Shown: positions 1 through 6,139 of the stretch, in pieces
Numbering within the stretch: position 1 is the first letter of the stretch
Layout of the letters: each line of letters begins with the position of its first letter
Assembly: GCA_014379815.1 (NCBI GenBank)
Contig: JACMLA010000578.1
Coordinates: forward strand, 1-7,366
Direction: 5' to 3'
From: Bryobacteraceae bacterium
Lineage (GTDB): Bacteria > Acidobacteriota > Terriglobia > Bryobacterales > Bryobacteraceae
DNA length: 7,366 nt
Position numbers and translations under genes: made by a program
Notes under the pieces: model-generated
Told to the model about the DNA's origin: nothing
The model's input: only the letters and a program-made list of their open reading frames with translations
Database searches by the model: none

Positions 1-949
1 CCGCAAGGTGCAGGATCAGGTTGGTGGAACCGCCGAAAGCCGCATGCACCACCAGCGCGTTCTCCAGAGCTTCCGGAGTAAGGACCGTGCTCATCGTCAT
101 CCCGGAAGCGATCATGCCAAGGGCCGCACGGCCGCTGCGACGCGCCATATCCAGCCAAATCGGATGGCCCGAAGGAGCAAGTGCACTGTGGGGCAGCGAC
201 ATGCCAAGCGCCTCGCCCACGACTTGAGCCGTGGCAGCGGTTCCAAGAAACTGGCATCCTCCGCCAGGCGAGGCACATGCACGGCAACCCATATCGGCAG
301 CGTGCTCGAGAGTGATGAGGCCATGAGAAAAGCGAGCGCCGATTGTCTGCACGCGCCCGGCGTCTTCTCCGTCCTCGGGGACAAGCGTCACGCCACCCGG
401 GACCAGTACGCAGGGGAGATCGTGCATTGCCGCGAGGGCCATCATCATGGCGGGAAGACCCTTGTCACAGGTTGCGATTCCGATTGCGGCACTGCGGGTT
501 GGCAGAGAGCGGATCTGCCGGCGAAAGACAATCGCGGCGTCGTTTCGGAATGGCAGACTGTCGAACATGCCAGTCGTGCCTTGTGTCCGGCCGTCGCAGG
601 GATCGGTGCAGTAAGCCGCAAAAGGAACGGCTCCTGAGGCTTTCAACTCCTCAGCTGTAGCCTGCATTAAGAGGCCGACTTCCCAGTGCCCGGTGTGATA
701 GCCAAGAGCGATGGGTGTTCCGTCAGCAGCGCGTATACCGCCGTGCGTACTGAGGATGATGATCTCCGGACCGCCGAGTTTCGCTGGATCCCAGCCCATT
801 CCCGCGTTCTGTGTCCACCCGAATAAGTCACCAGATGGACGTTGCAGCAACATATCCGCACTGATTGGCAAGGAGCCTTGCGGACCTGCTGCAAAAGACT
901 TGACGTCGAACAGCGACGCATCGCCGGAATCGAAAAGAGAAGATGGCAT
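1..949 (-). CDS. yjhG: YjhG/YagF-type sugar-acid (D-xylonate-like) dehydratase, C-terminus cut off by window edge
   Basis: The gene reads right to left from ATG at 949; the window holds 316 residues, about half of the family's usual ~650. The family belongs to the IlvD/Edd superfamily: Fe-S and Mg2+ dependent dehydration of an aldonic acid (D-xylonate in characterised members) to the 2-keto-3-deoxy acid, in the cytoplasm. Seen in the sequence: [15 protein letters not shown] (39-53), [18 protein letters not shown] (116-133), [15 protein letters not shown] (159-173), [14 protein letters not shown] (194-207), [12 protein letters not shown] (229-240), [19 protein letters not shown] (254-272) and [10 protein letters not shown] (301-310). 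By analogy with IlvD/Edd enzymes, Cys118, Cys161 and Cys232 are the likely cluster ligands and Asp162/Lys163 the Mg site. It lies 33 nt after ctaA on the same strand. The start follows an in-frame TAG at 968-970; there is no clear Shine-Dalgarno site, and an 8-bp duplication sits just upstream. The family call is firm; the exact substrate is inferred. Confidence 0.93.
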   Translation of the reverse strand, partial: MPSSLFDSGDASLFDVKSFAAGPQGSLPISADMLLQRPSGDLFGWTQNAGMGWDPAKLGGPEIIILSTHGGIRAADGTPIALGYHTGHWEVGLLMQATAEELKASGAVPFAAYCTDPCDGRTQGTTGMFDSLPFRNDAAIVFRRQIRSLPTRSAAIGIATCDKGLPAMMMALAAMHDLPCVLVPGGVTLVPEDGEDAGRVQTIGARFSHGLITLEHAADMGCRACASPGGGCQFLGTAATAQVVGEALGMSLPHSALAPSGHPIWLDMARRSGRAALGMIASGMTMSTVLTPEALENALVVHAAFGGSTNLILHLA

Positions 950-965
950 AACGGTCAAACGGTCA
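950..965. repeat. Perfect 8-bp tandem duplication abutting the dehydratase start codon
   Basis: On the minus strand the sequence TGACCGTT occurs twice head to tail immediately before ATG 949 (plus strand AACGGTCA at 950-957 and 958-965). An ATG at 966-964 just outside it is out of frame with the gene by 17 nt and gives only Met-Thr-Val-stop. Removing one repeat unit would put that ATG in frame as M-T-V-M. The duplication therefore sits exactly where the ribosome binding site and start are decided. Confidence 0.85.
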
Positions 966-982
966 TTCTATGCGGGCGTGTC

Positions 983-1939
983 TCAGCGAACCGAGAGTTG
1001 CGGATTCAGAGTCGGGACAATACTCGCTACCTGTCTGGTTCCGGAATGCTCCACGACGAGCAGTACGAGAAGTACCCAGAGGATGTCGGCCATTAGCAAG
1101 TGGAAGAGCTGCATCCAGACGGGTGCCAGTAAAACTACGTTGAAAGCACCTACTACGAGTTCAAAAGCCACGAGGCCCCATGTGAGCCAGGCTAGCTGAA
1201 CTGCATCTTCGGAGCGCTTATTGCGGATCGCTTCCAGCGCAATGAACGAAGCATACGCTGCAGAGAAGATAGCGAGTGCCGGGTGAAAGATGCGCAGTCG
1301 GAGGAGAAAGTGAGCGCCTTCTGTCATCTCCTGTCTCACGCCCTCGGCAAACGATGTCGCGGGAAAGAGCGTGTCGCCGAGGGCTGCTATCGCGCCGCTG
1401 ATGCCCACGATCAGCATCACTGGAAGCAGCAGGGCCGTCTTTGGGCCACCAAGGGCAAACCGGAGATCGTGTTTGTGCACTTTGGAAAACCAGGCTGTTA
1501 GTGCCAGCGCTCCCAGAAGAAGTTGCGTGTTCGCCAGATGTGCGGACAGATAGATGGCGCGGCCAATGGAAGCATTTTGCTCGACGTACTGTAAGAGCAC
1601 GAGACCTGCTCCGAGGAGCGCTTCCAGCAGAATCAGAACCAGCGAGACTGTAGCAAACGTGCGAACAATGTGCCCTTTCGCGAAGCTTCGGAAGGCCCAG
1701 AATACGAGGATGCCAACGCCGATCAGGGCGACGCCACTGGTTGCGCGGTGGGTAAATTCTATGATCGTTTGAACGGCTGGGGCTCGAGGAATTACGTCGC
1801 CGTTACACAGTGGCCAGTGCGAACCACATCCGGCACCGGACCCGGTTGCGCGAACCAGAGCTCCCCACAGCACGACGACGAGGTTCCAGCCTAGAACAGC
1901 CCAGGCGAACATCGTAAAACGGTGGTGTCTTTGCTCCAA
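983..1939 (-). CDS. ctaA: Heme A synthase, Cox15/CtaA family
   Basis: This integral membrane enzyme oxidises the C8 methyl of heme O to the formyl of heme A, the cofactor of aa3-type cytochrome oxidases. The 318-residue protein has about eight hydrophobic helices (roughly 12-30, 66-84, 94-117, 129-150, 167-188, 218-237, 247-271, 277-297), the normal two-fold four-helix arrangement. Diagnostic features are GALVRATGSGAGCG (26-39), the external-loop cysteine pair Cys38/Cys45 in CGSHWPLC, EFTHR with His64, His134 in SAHLANTQ, His219 in RIFHPALA and His280 in QLFHLL. These are the four heme-ligand positions of the family. The start is taken as TTG at 1939, because residues 7-13 (RFTMFAW) align with the usual family N-terminus. 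The only nearby ATG (1912, residue 10) would cut into it. The TTG lies 3 nt after the TAG of the upstream VOC gene in the same frame, suggesting translational coupling. No oxidase subunit or heme O synthase (ctaB) gene is in the window. Confidence 0.95.
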   Translation of the reverse strand: MEQRHHRFTMFAWAVLGWNLVVVLWGALVRATGSGAGCGSHWPLCNGDVIPRAPAVQTIIEFTHRATSGVALIGVGILVFWAFRSFAKGHIVRTFATVSLVLILLEALLGAGLVLLQYVEQNASIGRAIYLSAHLANTQLLLGALALTAWFSKVHKHDLRFALGGPKTALLLPVMLIVGISGAIAALGDTLFPATSFAEGVRQEMTEGAHFLLRLRIFHPALAIFSAAYASFIALEAIRNKRSEDAVQLAWLTWGLVAFELVVGAFNVVLLAPVWMQLFHLLMADILWVLLVLLVVEHSGTRQVASIVPTLNPQLSVR

Positions 1940-1942
1940 ATT

Positions 1943-2338
1943 CTATTTTACCGCTGGTGGCTGGAACAAGGCAGCAAATGCTCCGGCTGGATCACGGATC
2001 ACACAGAAACGTCCTCCGCCACCATCGGTTGCCGGGGGATCCTTTACGATCTGGCCGCCTCGTTCTTTGCAGGCGCTGACGCTGGCATCAATGTCCGTGA
2101 CGATGAAGTAAGGAAGCCAGACTGCTGGCAGAGCCGCGTTGCTGCCGCGTGCGTGGCAAACACCAGCAACAGGCGTTCCATCGCCTCCTGCCGGGCTCAT
2201 CGTGTAGTCGTTGTAATCGCCCATGCTGACCGGTGCCGGGGTCCATCCGACTACATTCTGGTAGAACTCACTGACGTTGTCCGCATCCGGCACAGTAAGG
2301 TCGAGCCAGCCTATCTGGCCGGGAGTTTGCGTTGACAT
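1943..2338 (-). CDS. Small VOC (glyoxalase/bleomycin-resistance fold) family protein
   Basis: This 131-residue cytoplasmic protein has the length of one VOC module with two beta-alpha-beta-beta-beta units. Typical stretches are IGWLDLTVPDADNVSEFYQNVVGW (about 9-32; first strand and helix, with the FY..V.GW signature), PYFIVTDIDASVSACKERGG (76-95; second unit) and RFCVIRDPAGAFAALFQP (110-127; final strands, with the common RDPxGA.F.L.QP ending). The usual His/Glu metal positions are not clearly filled at the first strand (Asp13) or the last strand (Phe/Gln), so glyoxalase I activity is not implied. It resembles the Cfp30B-like or uncharacterised VOC group; function is unknown. ATG at 2338 opens the gene with no recognisable Shine-Dalgarno site. 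It is the first gene of the leftward row and its TAG almost abuts the ctaA TTG start. Confidence 0.87.
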   Translation of the reverse strand: MSTQTPGQIGWLDLTVPDADNVSEFYQNVVGWTPAPVSMGDYNDYTMSPAGGDGTPVAGVCHARGSNAALPAVWLPYFIVTDIDASVSACKERGGQIVKDPPATDGGGGRFCVIRDPAGAFAALFQPPAVK

Positions 2339-2358
2339 GCGGTCTACAATAGCATCTC
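2339..2358. promoter_or_regulatory. 20-bp divergent intergenic region with overlapping -10-like elements
   Basis: Only 20 bp separate the leftward VOC start (2338) and the rightward acyl-CoA synthetase start (2359). TACAAT (2345-2350, plus) and, on the other strand, TGCTATTGT (2354-2346; an extended -10 pattern) overlap almost symmetrically. Either would place transcription starts within a few bases of the start codon, that is, leaderless or near-leaderless messages. That fits the lack of a Shine-Dalgarno site on both sides. No good -35 element is seen for either, so this is a suggestion only. Confidence 0.35.
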
Positions 2359-3918
2359 TTGCTGGACACGCCTCATCCTCTTACGCCGGTCCGGATCCTT
2401 GGCAGAGCAATTGATTTGTTCGGTCCCCAGACGGCGGTAGTTTGTGCTGAGCGCAAGTTCGACTACAGCGAATTTGGACAGCGCTGTTGCCGTCTGAGCG
2501 AGGGTTTGCTGCGCTCTGGTGTGCAGCCGGGCGACAGGGTGGCTTTCCTTAGCTGGAACAATCATCAGCTGGTGGAGGCCTACTATGGCGTCCCAATGGC
2601 GAGGGCCATCCTTACACCTTTGAATGTCCGGCTTGCTCCTTCGGAACTGGAGGTCATCTTAAGGCAAGCAGCGCCGCGATTTTTGTTTTATGAGGCCGAG
2701 TTCGCCTCCGTCGCTGCCGGTGTCGCTGACTGCCGATGCATCTGCCTGGAAACCGAATACGAAGAGTTTCTGGCGTCGGAGGCCGCATTTCCTGAATTGG
2801 CCGGTCTCGATGAAAACTCACCTGCGGAGTTGTTCTACACCAGCGGAACGACTGGCTCGCCTCGAGGCGTCCTTCTTAGCCACCGTGCCCTCTACCTGCA
2901 CGCGTTTGCGGTGGCAATGACGTACCTGGATCAGGCGGCGCGGGTAGATCTGCACACGATTCCGATGTTCCATGCCAACGCGTGGGGCCACGTACATGCG
3001 GACGTGCTCTGCGGCGCAACGCAAGTAATGAACAGGCGCTTTGTGCCTGCTGAGGTACTGCGGCTCATCGAATTACACAGCGTGACCTACATGGGTCTGG
3101 TGCCCACGATGGCGCGGGCTTTACTACAAGCTCCTGAGCTTGCAAGCAGCAAAGTAAGCAGTCTGAGGGATATCGAAATTGGTGGGGCCGCTTGCTCGCC
3201 TCAGCTCATTCAGCAGATGGAGCAGGCTTTTGGATGTCCTGTATGGTCGGGTTATGGTTTGACCGAAGCAGGGCCTATGCTGACGTATTCCAAACCAGAA
3301 TCCAGTCGCAGTTTTGTATCAGATGAGGAGCGCTGGATGTCGCAGGCTATGGCTGGCAGGCCTATTCCGGGTGTTGAACTACGTGTCATTGACGATGCCG
3401 GCGTTGCCGTCCCGCAAGATGGAAAATCCATGGGTGAAATCGTAGTCCGAAGCGGCCATCTGATGACTGGATACTATTGCGACCCTGACGGTACGGCCGT
3501 GGCGATGCGGTCGGGCTGGCTGCATACCGGTGACATCGCGATGTGGCACGCGGACGGTTCGGTGGAGATCGTCGACCGGCTAAAGGAGATCATCATTAGC
3601 GGTGGCGAGAACATTTCATCCCTGGAAATTGAACGAATGATTTCGGCTCATCCCGACGTGCGGGAATGCGCCGTGGTCGCAGCACCGGACGAGACCTGGG
3701 GTGAAGTGCCTACGGCTGTGATTGTGCTTCGGGAGGGGTCCGCCTTGACCTCGGGAGACATTCTCGCGTTTCTCGATGGCAAACTGGGAACATTAAAAAT
3801 GCCGAAAATGATCCATTTCGACACCGCTCCACTGCCCAGGACCGGAACGGGGAAGGTTCGCAAAATGGAACTGCGGGAGCGCTTCTGGACAGGCAAGGCA
3901 CGGCGGATAGGCGAGTGA
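2359..3918 (+). CDS. AMP-forming acyl-CoA synthetase (class I adenylate-forming enzyme)
   Basis: The protein activates a carboxylic acid with ATP to acyl-AMP and then to acyl-CoA. At 519 residues it has full family length. Motifs in order: P-loop LFYTSGTTGSPRGVLLSHRA (158-177; Arg169 where Lys is commonest), substrate-pocket segment IPMFHANAWG (201-210), WSGYGLTEAGP (296-306), GWLHTGDIAMWHADG (386-400), hinge and following segment DRLKEIIISGGENISSLEIE (406-425), and PRTGTGKVRK (493-502) with catalytic Lys499. The HANAWG segment and N-terminal LTPVRILGRA recall medium/long-chain fatty acid or AlkK/plant AAE-like synthetases, but the substrate cannot be fixed. The start is TTG 2359: it is the first possible start after an in-frame TAG at 2350-2352, and the LTP motif begins at residue 8. 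No Shine-Dalgarno site is visible. The 3' end overlaps the next gene by GTGA. Confidence 0.93.
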   Translation: MLDTPHPLTPVRILGRAIDLFGPQTAVVCAERKFDYSEFGQRCCRLSEGLLRSGVQPGDRVAFLSWNNHQLVEAYYGVPMARAILTPLNVRLAPSELEVILRQAAPRFLFYEAEFASVAAGVADCRCICLETEYEEFLASEAAFPELAGLDENSPAELFYTSGTTGSPRGVLLSHRALYLHAFAVAMTYLDQAARVDLHTIPMFHANAWGHVHADVLCGATQVMNRRFVPAEVLRLIELHSVTYMGLVPTMARALLQAPELASSKVSSLRDIEIGGAACSPQLIQQMEQAFGCPVWSGYGLTEAGPMLTYSKPESSRSFVSDEERWMSQAMAGRPIPGVELRVIDDAGVAVPQDGKSMGEIVVRSGHLMTGYYCDPDGTAVAMRSGWLHTGDIAMWHADGSVEIVDRLKEIIISGGENISSLEIERMISAHPDVRECAVVAAPDETWGEVPTAVIVLREGSALTSGDILAFLDGKLGTLKMPKMIHFDTAPLPRTGTGKVRKMELRERFWTGKARRIGE

Positions 3919-4676
3919 GCACGGGATTCTCCCTTACGTTGTCAATCTCTACAGACGGCCGGGATGAGCTGATTGCCGATCTCTGGGAAGCACGCACAAC
4001 CGGCATCACAGAAGATACCGACTGGGTCAGGGCTTTCTTCGACGAGGGTGCCGATAAGGATTTACTGCTTCGCCAATTCGACAACTATGCACCACATCTG
4101 GAGATCGAAGAGGACTACGACTGGGTCGCTCATTCGCAATCCATGTGGCAGCCCATCGCTGTTGGTCAGCGCTTCTGGTTAACGCCCGACTGGCGTGACG
4201 ATCCCGTTCCAGAGGGCCGTATACGCTTGCAGATGCGCCCAGGTATGGCTTGCGGTAGCGGCGAACACCCGGCTTCGCAGCTTTGCTTACAAGCTCTGGA
4301 GCGTGTGGTCCGCAGCGGTTCCAGTGTGCTGGATGTCGGCACCGGATCCGGCATTCTGGCCGATGCGGCGCTGCTGTTAGGAGCAGGTTTTGTGATTGGG
4401 TGCGATGAAGATGACGAGGCTACAGTGATCGCGCGGCAGAATGTGCCGGAAGCCTGCTTCTTCACTGGTTCGGTGCAGTCGGTGAAGGATCGGTCTGTGG
4501 ACGTCGTTGTCGCCAACCTGAATGCGGCTACCGTTCAGATGCTCGGGTCGGATCTCGGCAGGATTGCAAAGACCGCTCTGATCGTAAGCGGGTTCCCGGA
4601 AGACGACGAGCCGGAACTACCCCGGCCTGTACGTGAAAGACTTACCCTCAACGGCTGGATCTGCCTGATCTGCTAA
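3915..4676 (+). CDS. prmA: PrmA-type ribosomal protein L11 methyltransferase
   Basis: PrmA uses SAM to methylate lysines and the N-terminus of ribosomal protein L11 in the cytoplasm. The 253-residue product is shorter than usual (~290), mainly because the N-terminal L11-recognition domain (1-75) is compact. The linker WQPIAVGQRFWLTPDW (78-93) leads to PGMACGSGEH (109-118), SAM motif I VLDVGTGSGILADAALLLGA (138-157), GCDEDDEATVIARQN (162-176) for ribose binding, and VVVANLNAATVQML (197-210), the position of the family VANIL motif. The normally conserved AFGTGxHxTT is here ACGSGEHPAS, a notable divergence. GTG at 3915 overlaps the upstream TGA (GTGA), so translation is probably coupled to the acyl-CoA synthetase. 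The TAA shares bases with the zapA stop on the other strand. The family call is good; activity on L11 is inferred, and a diverged methyltransferase with another target remains possible. Confidence 0.87.
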   Translation: MSTGFSLTLSISTDGRDELIADLWEARTTGITEDTDWVRAFFDEGADKDLLLRQFDNYAPHLEIEEDYDWVAHSQSMWQPIAVGQRFWLTPDWRDDPVPEGRIRLQMRPGMACGSGEHPASQLCLQALERVVRSGSSVLDVGTGSGILADAALLLGAGFVIGCDEDDEATVIARQNVPEACFFTGSVQSVKDRSVDVVVANLNAATVQMLGSDLGRIAKTALIVSGFPEDDEPELPRPVRERLTLNGWICLIC

Positions 4677-4981
4677 AGCTGCTGCTGGTCTTCTGCGACA
4701 AGCTCGTCGAGCAACAAGGCAAGCTGGTGACTGCGATCGGCCACCCGGGAACGAACCCCTGTCAGTTCGGCCTCCAGCTGGTAGATCCGGTCCTGCAGGT
4801 GCAGACACGCAAGGATCGCTACGCGGGTGGAATCCACATTGGCCGATTTCGCGATTGTCGACATCAGTTCGTCGACTGCGTTGGCGGCACGCTGAATATC
4901 TCCCGGATCGCCGGATACGCGTACAGTAAAGGTCTGATTGAAAATGGAGAGTCGAACGGGATTTTTGTCTGCCCCGCTCAT
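4673..4981 (-). CDS. zapA: Cell division protein ZapA
   Basis: ZapA binds and bundles FtsZ filaments at the division ring. The 102-residue product has the family plan. An N-terminal strand pair, VRLSIFNQTFTVRVSGDPGD (9-28), is followed by the helix QRAANAVDELMSTIA (30-44). The segment VDSTRVAILACLHLQDRIYQ (49-68) corresponds to the conserved ...(V/I)A(V/I)LAALNLADEL region. The C-terminal helix (to ~95) would form the dimer/tetramer coiled coil. ATG 4981 lies 6 nt after the TAA of the zapB-like gene, with no obvious Shine-Dalgarno site, so coupled translation is likely. Its TAG (4675-4673) overlaps the TAA of the convergent prmA gene, with no terminator between them. Confidence 0.93.
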   Translation of the reverse strand: MSGADKNPVRLSIFNQTFTVRVSGDPGDIQRAANAVDELMSTIAKSANVDSTRVAILACLHLQDRIYQLEAELTGVRSRVADRSHQLALLLDELVAEDQQQL

Positions 4982-4987
4982 AAGAAA

Positions 4988-5281
4988 TTAGACGGCGAGA
5001 TTGTCCAGCTGTCCGAGAAGCTTCTCGATGCGCGCCTTTACCTTTGTGCGGTCGGCACGTAGGGCTTCCATCTCTTCGACCAGCCGCGCGTTTTCGACTT
5101 TCATCCCGGCAAGGGCCGACTCAGCTGCTTCTTTGTCGGCGACTGAAGAATCTGCCAGTCTTTGCGCAGCGTCTTTTTGCTGGCGCAATTGTGTGACAAG
5201 CTGAACGGCCCGGAGGATTCGCTCTTCCAGGCTAGCCAGGGCGTCGGCATCAACCTGCGGAGGGTTGCCGATAGTCGTCAT
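4988..5281 (-). CDS. zapB: ZapB-like coiled-coil cell division protein
   Basis: The 97-residue protein is almost entirely a predicted coiled coil from about residue 12 to 95. It is rich in Ala, Glu, Leu, Arg and Lys in heptad-like spacing, with a central low-hydrophobicity stretch QKDAAQRLADSSVADKEAAE (35-54) and a C-terminal VKARIEKLLGQLD (81-93). That ending is common in proteins annotated as ZapB next to zapA. There is no signal peptide or membrane segment. By family analogy it would act with ZapA in organising the Z ring; this rests largely on the neighbour and the coiled coil, since such helices diverge quickly. ATG at 5281 is chosen; a TTG at 5284 directly before it, abutting the rplT stop, is less likely. 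The gene starts 3 nt after rplT ends and is followed 6 nt later by zapA. Confidence 0.75.
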   Translation of the reverse strand: MTTIGNPPQVDADALASLEERILRAVQLVTQLRQQKDAAQRLADSSVADKEAAESALAGMKVENARLVEEMEALRADRTKVKARIEKLLGQLDNLAV

Positions 5282-5284
5282 CAA

Positions 5285-5653
5285 TTACTGAACCCGTTGG
5301 GGTGCGGCAGTGCGTGCCTTGTCTACCAGAGCACGGAATCCCGCTTCATCGGCGATAGCGATCTCGGCAAGAATCTTGCGGTTCAAGTCGATGCCTGCTT
5401 TGCGGAGGCCATCGATAAACCGGCTGTACGAGATCCCGGCAGTGCGGCAGGCTGCGTTGATTCGAACGACCCAAAGGGAGCGAAAGCTCCGCTTTTTATG
5501 CTTGCGTCCGATGTAGCCATGGCGCAAAGAACGTTCGACGGCTTCCTGTGCAGCACGATACAGCTTGCTCTTGTTGAGGAAGAATCCCTGCGCGAGGATC
5601 AGCGTCTTTTTACGACTGGCGCGGCGTTTGCTGCCACGTTTTACTCTTGGCAC
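5285..5653 (-). CDS. rplT: 50S ribosomal protein L20 (bL20)
   Basis: L20 binds 23S rRNA early in large-subunit assembly and in several bacteria also represses its own operon. From GTG at 5653 the product is 122 residues, near the usual 117-120. It has the extended basic N-terminus [15 protein letters not shown] (2-16), [20 protein letters not shown] (23-42), [20 protein letters not shown] (44-63), [20 protein letters not shown] (64-83) and [16 protein letters not shown] (85-100). An open frame extends upstream to 5740, but those 29 residues are unlike L20. The GTG is preceded by a strong Shine-Dalgarno AAGGAG at 5665-5660 with 6 nt spacing, so the start is secure. It lies 131 nt after rpmI and 3 nt before the zapB-like ATG. 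Confidence 0.97.
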   Translation of the reverse strand: MPRVKRGSKRRASRKKTLILAQGFFLNKSKLYRAAQEAVERSLRHGYIGRKHKKRSFRSLWVVRINAACRTAGISYSRFIDGLRKAGIDLNRKILAEIAIADEAGFRALVDKARTAAPQRVQ

Positions 5654-5784
5654 GTTTGTCTCCTTGTTTCTAAGTAAACGGGGTATTTCACCCGAAACCG
5701 AGGCGGTTGTACGGGCACGTGCCCCGCGCTCCGTCCGCACTCGTTGCTAGTTCATCACCCGCGAACCGGGTATCGCCTTACTAG
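5654..5784 (-). promoter_or_regulatory. Hairpin-rich rpmI-rplT spacer, candidate L20-responsive leader; includes the rplT ribosome binding site
   Basis: This 131-nt gap inside a ribosomal operon contains, in message order: a hairpin 5771-5757 (ACCCG/CGGGT, loop GTTCG), a 12-bp palindrome GGGCACGTGCCC at 5724-5713, a hairpin 5708-5696 (AACCG/CGGTT, 3-nt loop) and a hairpin 5693-5681 (GGGT/ACCC, loop GAAAT). Then comes the AAGGAG Shine-Dalgarno site at 5665-5660, which decides the GTG start of rplT. L20 is known to autoregulate its operon in E. coli and Bacillus through RNA structures mimicking its rRNA site. Whether this spacer does so is inference. It has no sign of an ORF on the minus strand. 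Confidence 0.45.
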
Positions 5785-5979
5785 TTAATAGGGAAGCATG
5801 ACGTTGAGCTTCGCCTGATCGGCGGCATCCGCAACTGTGCTTTTGCGAAGCTTGCGCTTACGGGAACGCGATTTGCTGGTCAGAATGTGCCGACCAAACG
5901 CGTGGTTACGAACGATCTTGCCGGTGCCGGTACGCTTAAATCGTTTGGCCGCACCTTTGTGAGTTTTCAGCTTCGGCAT
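5785..5979 (-). CDS. rpmI: 50S ribosomal protein L35 (bL35)
   Basis: The 64-residue, very basic protein matches bL35 over its whole length: [20 protein letters not shown] (1-20), [20 protein letters not shown] (21-40), then [15 protein letters not shown] and the ending LNVMLPY. It is a small structural component of the large ribosomal subunit. ATG at 5979 is preceded by GGAAG (5993-5989) about 9 nt away, an acceptable Shine-Dalgarno site. It is the first gene of the probable rpmI-rplT-zapB-zapA operon. The gene usually found directly upstream, infC, is not here; a DUF29 gene occupies that place. Confidence 0.97.
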   Translation of the reverse strand: MPKLKTHKGAAKRFKRTGTGKIVRNHAFGRHILTSKSRSRKRKLRKSTVADAADQAKLNVMLPY

Positions 5980-6015
5980 AACACACTACTTCCGGGGGGA
6001 ATTTACAACCTCACC

Positions 6016-6021
6016 AGTATA
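6016..6021 (-). promoter_or_regulatory. Possible second, extended -10 promoter element for rpmI
   Basis: Minus-strand TGTTATACT (6024-6016) fits an extended -10 (TGn plus TATACT, five of six consensus bases). No good -35 lies 16-18 nt upstream. A start here would give a leader of about 30 nt lacking the upstream hairpins. Confidence 0.35.
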
Positions 6022-6041
6022 ACAAACGTATGAAGCGGGAG

Positions 6042-6061
6042 GGCTGCGAAGCCGGAAGGCT
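6042..6061 (-). promoter_or_regulatory. Two mutually exclusive hairpins in the rpmI leader
   Basis: On the message, AGCC-TTCC-GGCT (6061-6050) and GGCT-TCGC-AGCC (6053-6042) share the same GGCT arm, so only one can form at a time. They lie between the promoter at 6071-6099 and the rpmI start. This is compatible with an attenuation or autoregulation switch, but the stems are only 4 bp and no terminator U-tract follows. Confidence 0.35.
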
Positions 6062-6070
6062 CCGACGGTT

Positions 6071-6099
6071 ATTATAGCGAATTCCAACTTGTCTGTCTT
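6071..6099 (-). promoter_or_regulatory. Sigma70-type promoter for the rpmI-rplT-zapB-zapA operon
   Basis: Minus-strand TATAAT (6076-6071) is a perfect -10. AAGACA (6099-6094) matches four of six -35 bases, with a 17-nt spacer. Transcription would begin around 6064, giving a leader of about 85 nt before the rpmI ATG at 5979. Confidence 0.72.
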
Positions 6100-6119
6100 C
6101 GCGGCGGATAACGGCGAAG
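6097..6119. repeat. Inverted repeat overlapping the rpmI -35 element
   Basis: The 6-bp arms CTTCGC (6097-6102) and GCGAAG (6114-6119) are separated by 11 nt. One arm covers part of the AAGACA -35 box. It could be an operator, or a weak stem after the DUF29 gene; no run of T follows closely enough for a standard terminator. Confidence 0.4.
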
Positions 6120-6139
6120 TTCGTTTACATCCTACGCGG

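Noticed and set aside
8..637. A 209-codon plus-strand open frame.
   Set aside because: It lies opposite the strongly conserved dehydratase and its product has no family-like features; it is a shadow of that gene.
2332..2350. Perfect TTGACA (2332-2337) followed by TACAAT (2345-2350) as a promoter pair.
   Set aside because: The spacer is only 7 nt, far from the 16-18 needed, and TTGACA overlaps the VOC start codon.
4674..4720. A transcription terminator between prmA and zapA.
   Set aside because: The area is coding on the minus strand and shows no GC-rich stem followed by a T run.
5282..5284. TTG start for the zapB-like gene.
   Set aside because: An ATG follows immediately; TTG directly abutting the rplT stop is a poorer choice, although it changes the protein by only one residue.
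5654..5740. Longer L20 start at 5740.
   Set aside because: The extra 29 residues are unlike L20, while GTG 5653 has a strong Shine-Dalgarno site and matches the family N-terminus.
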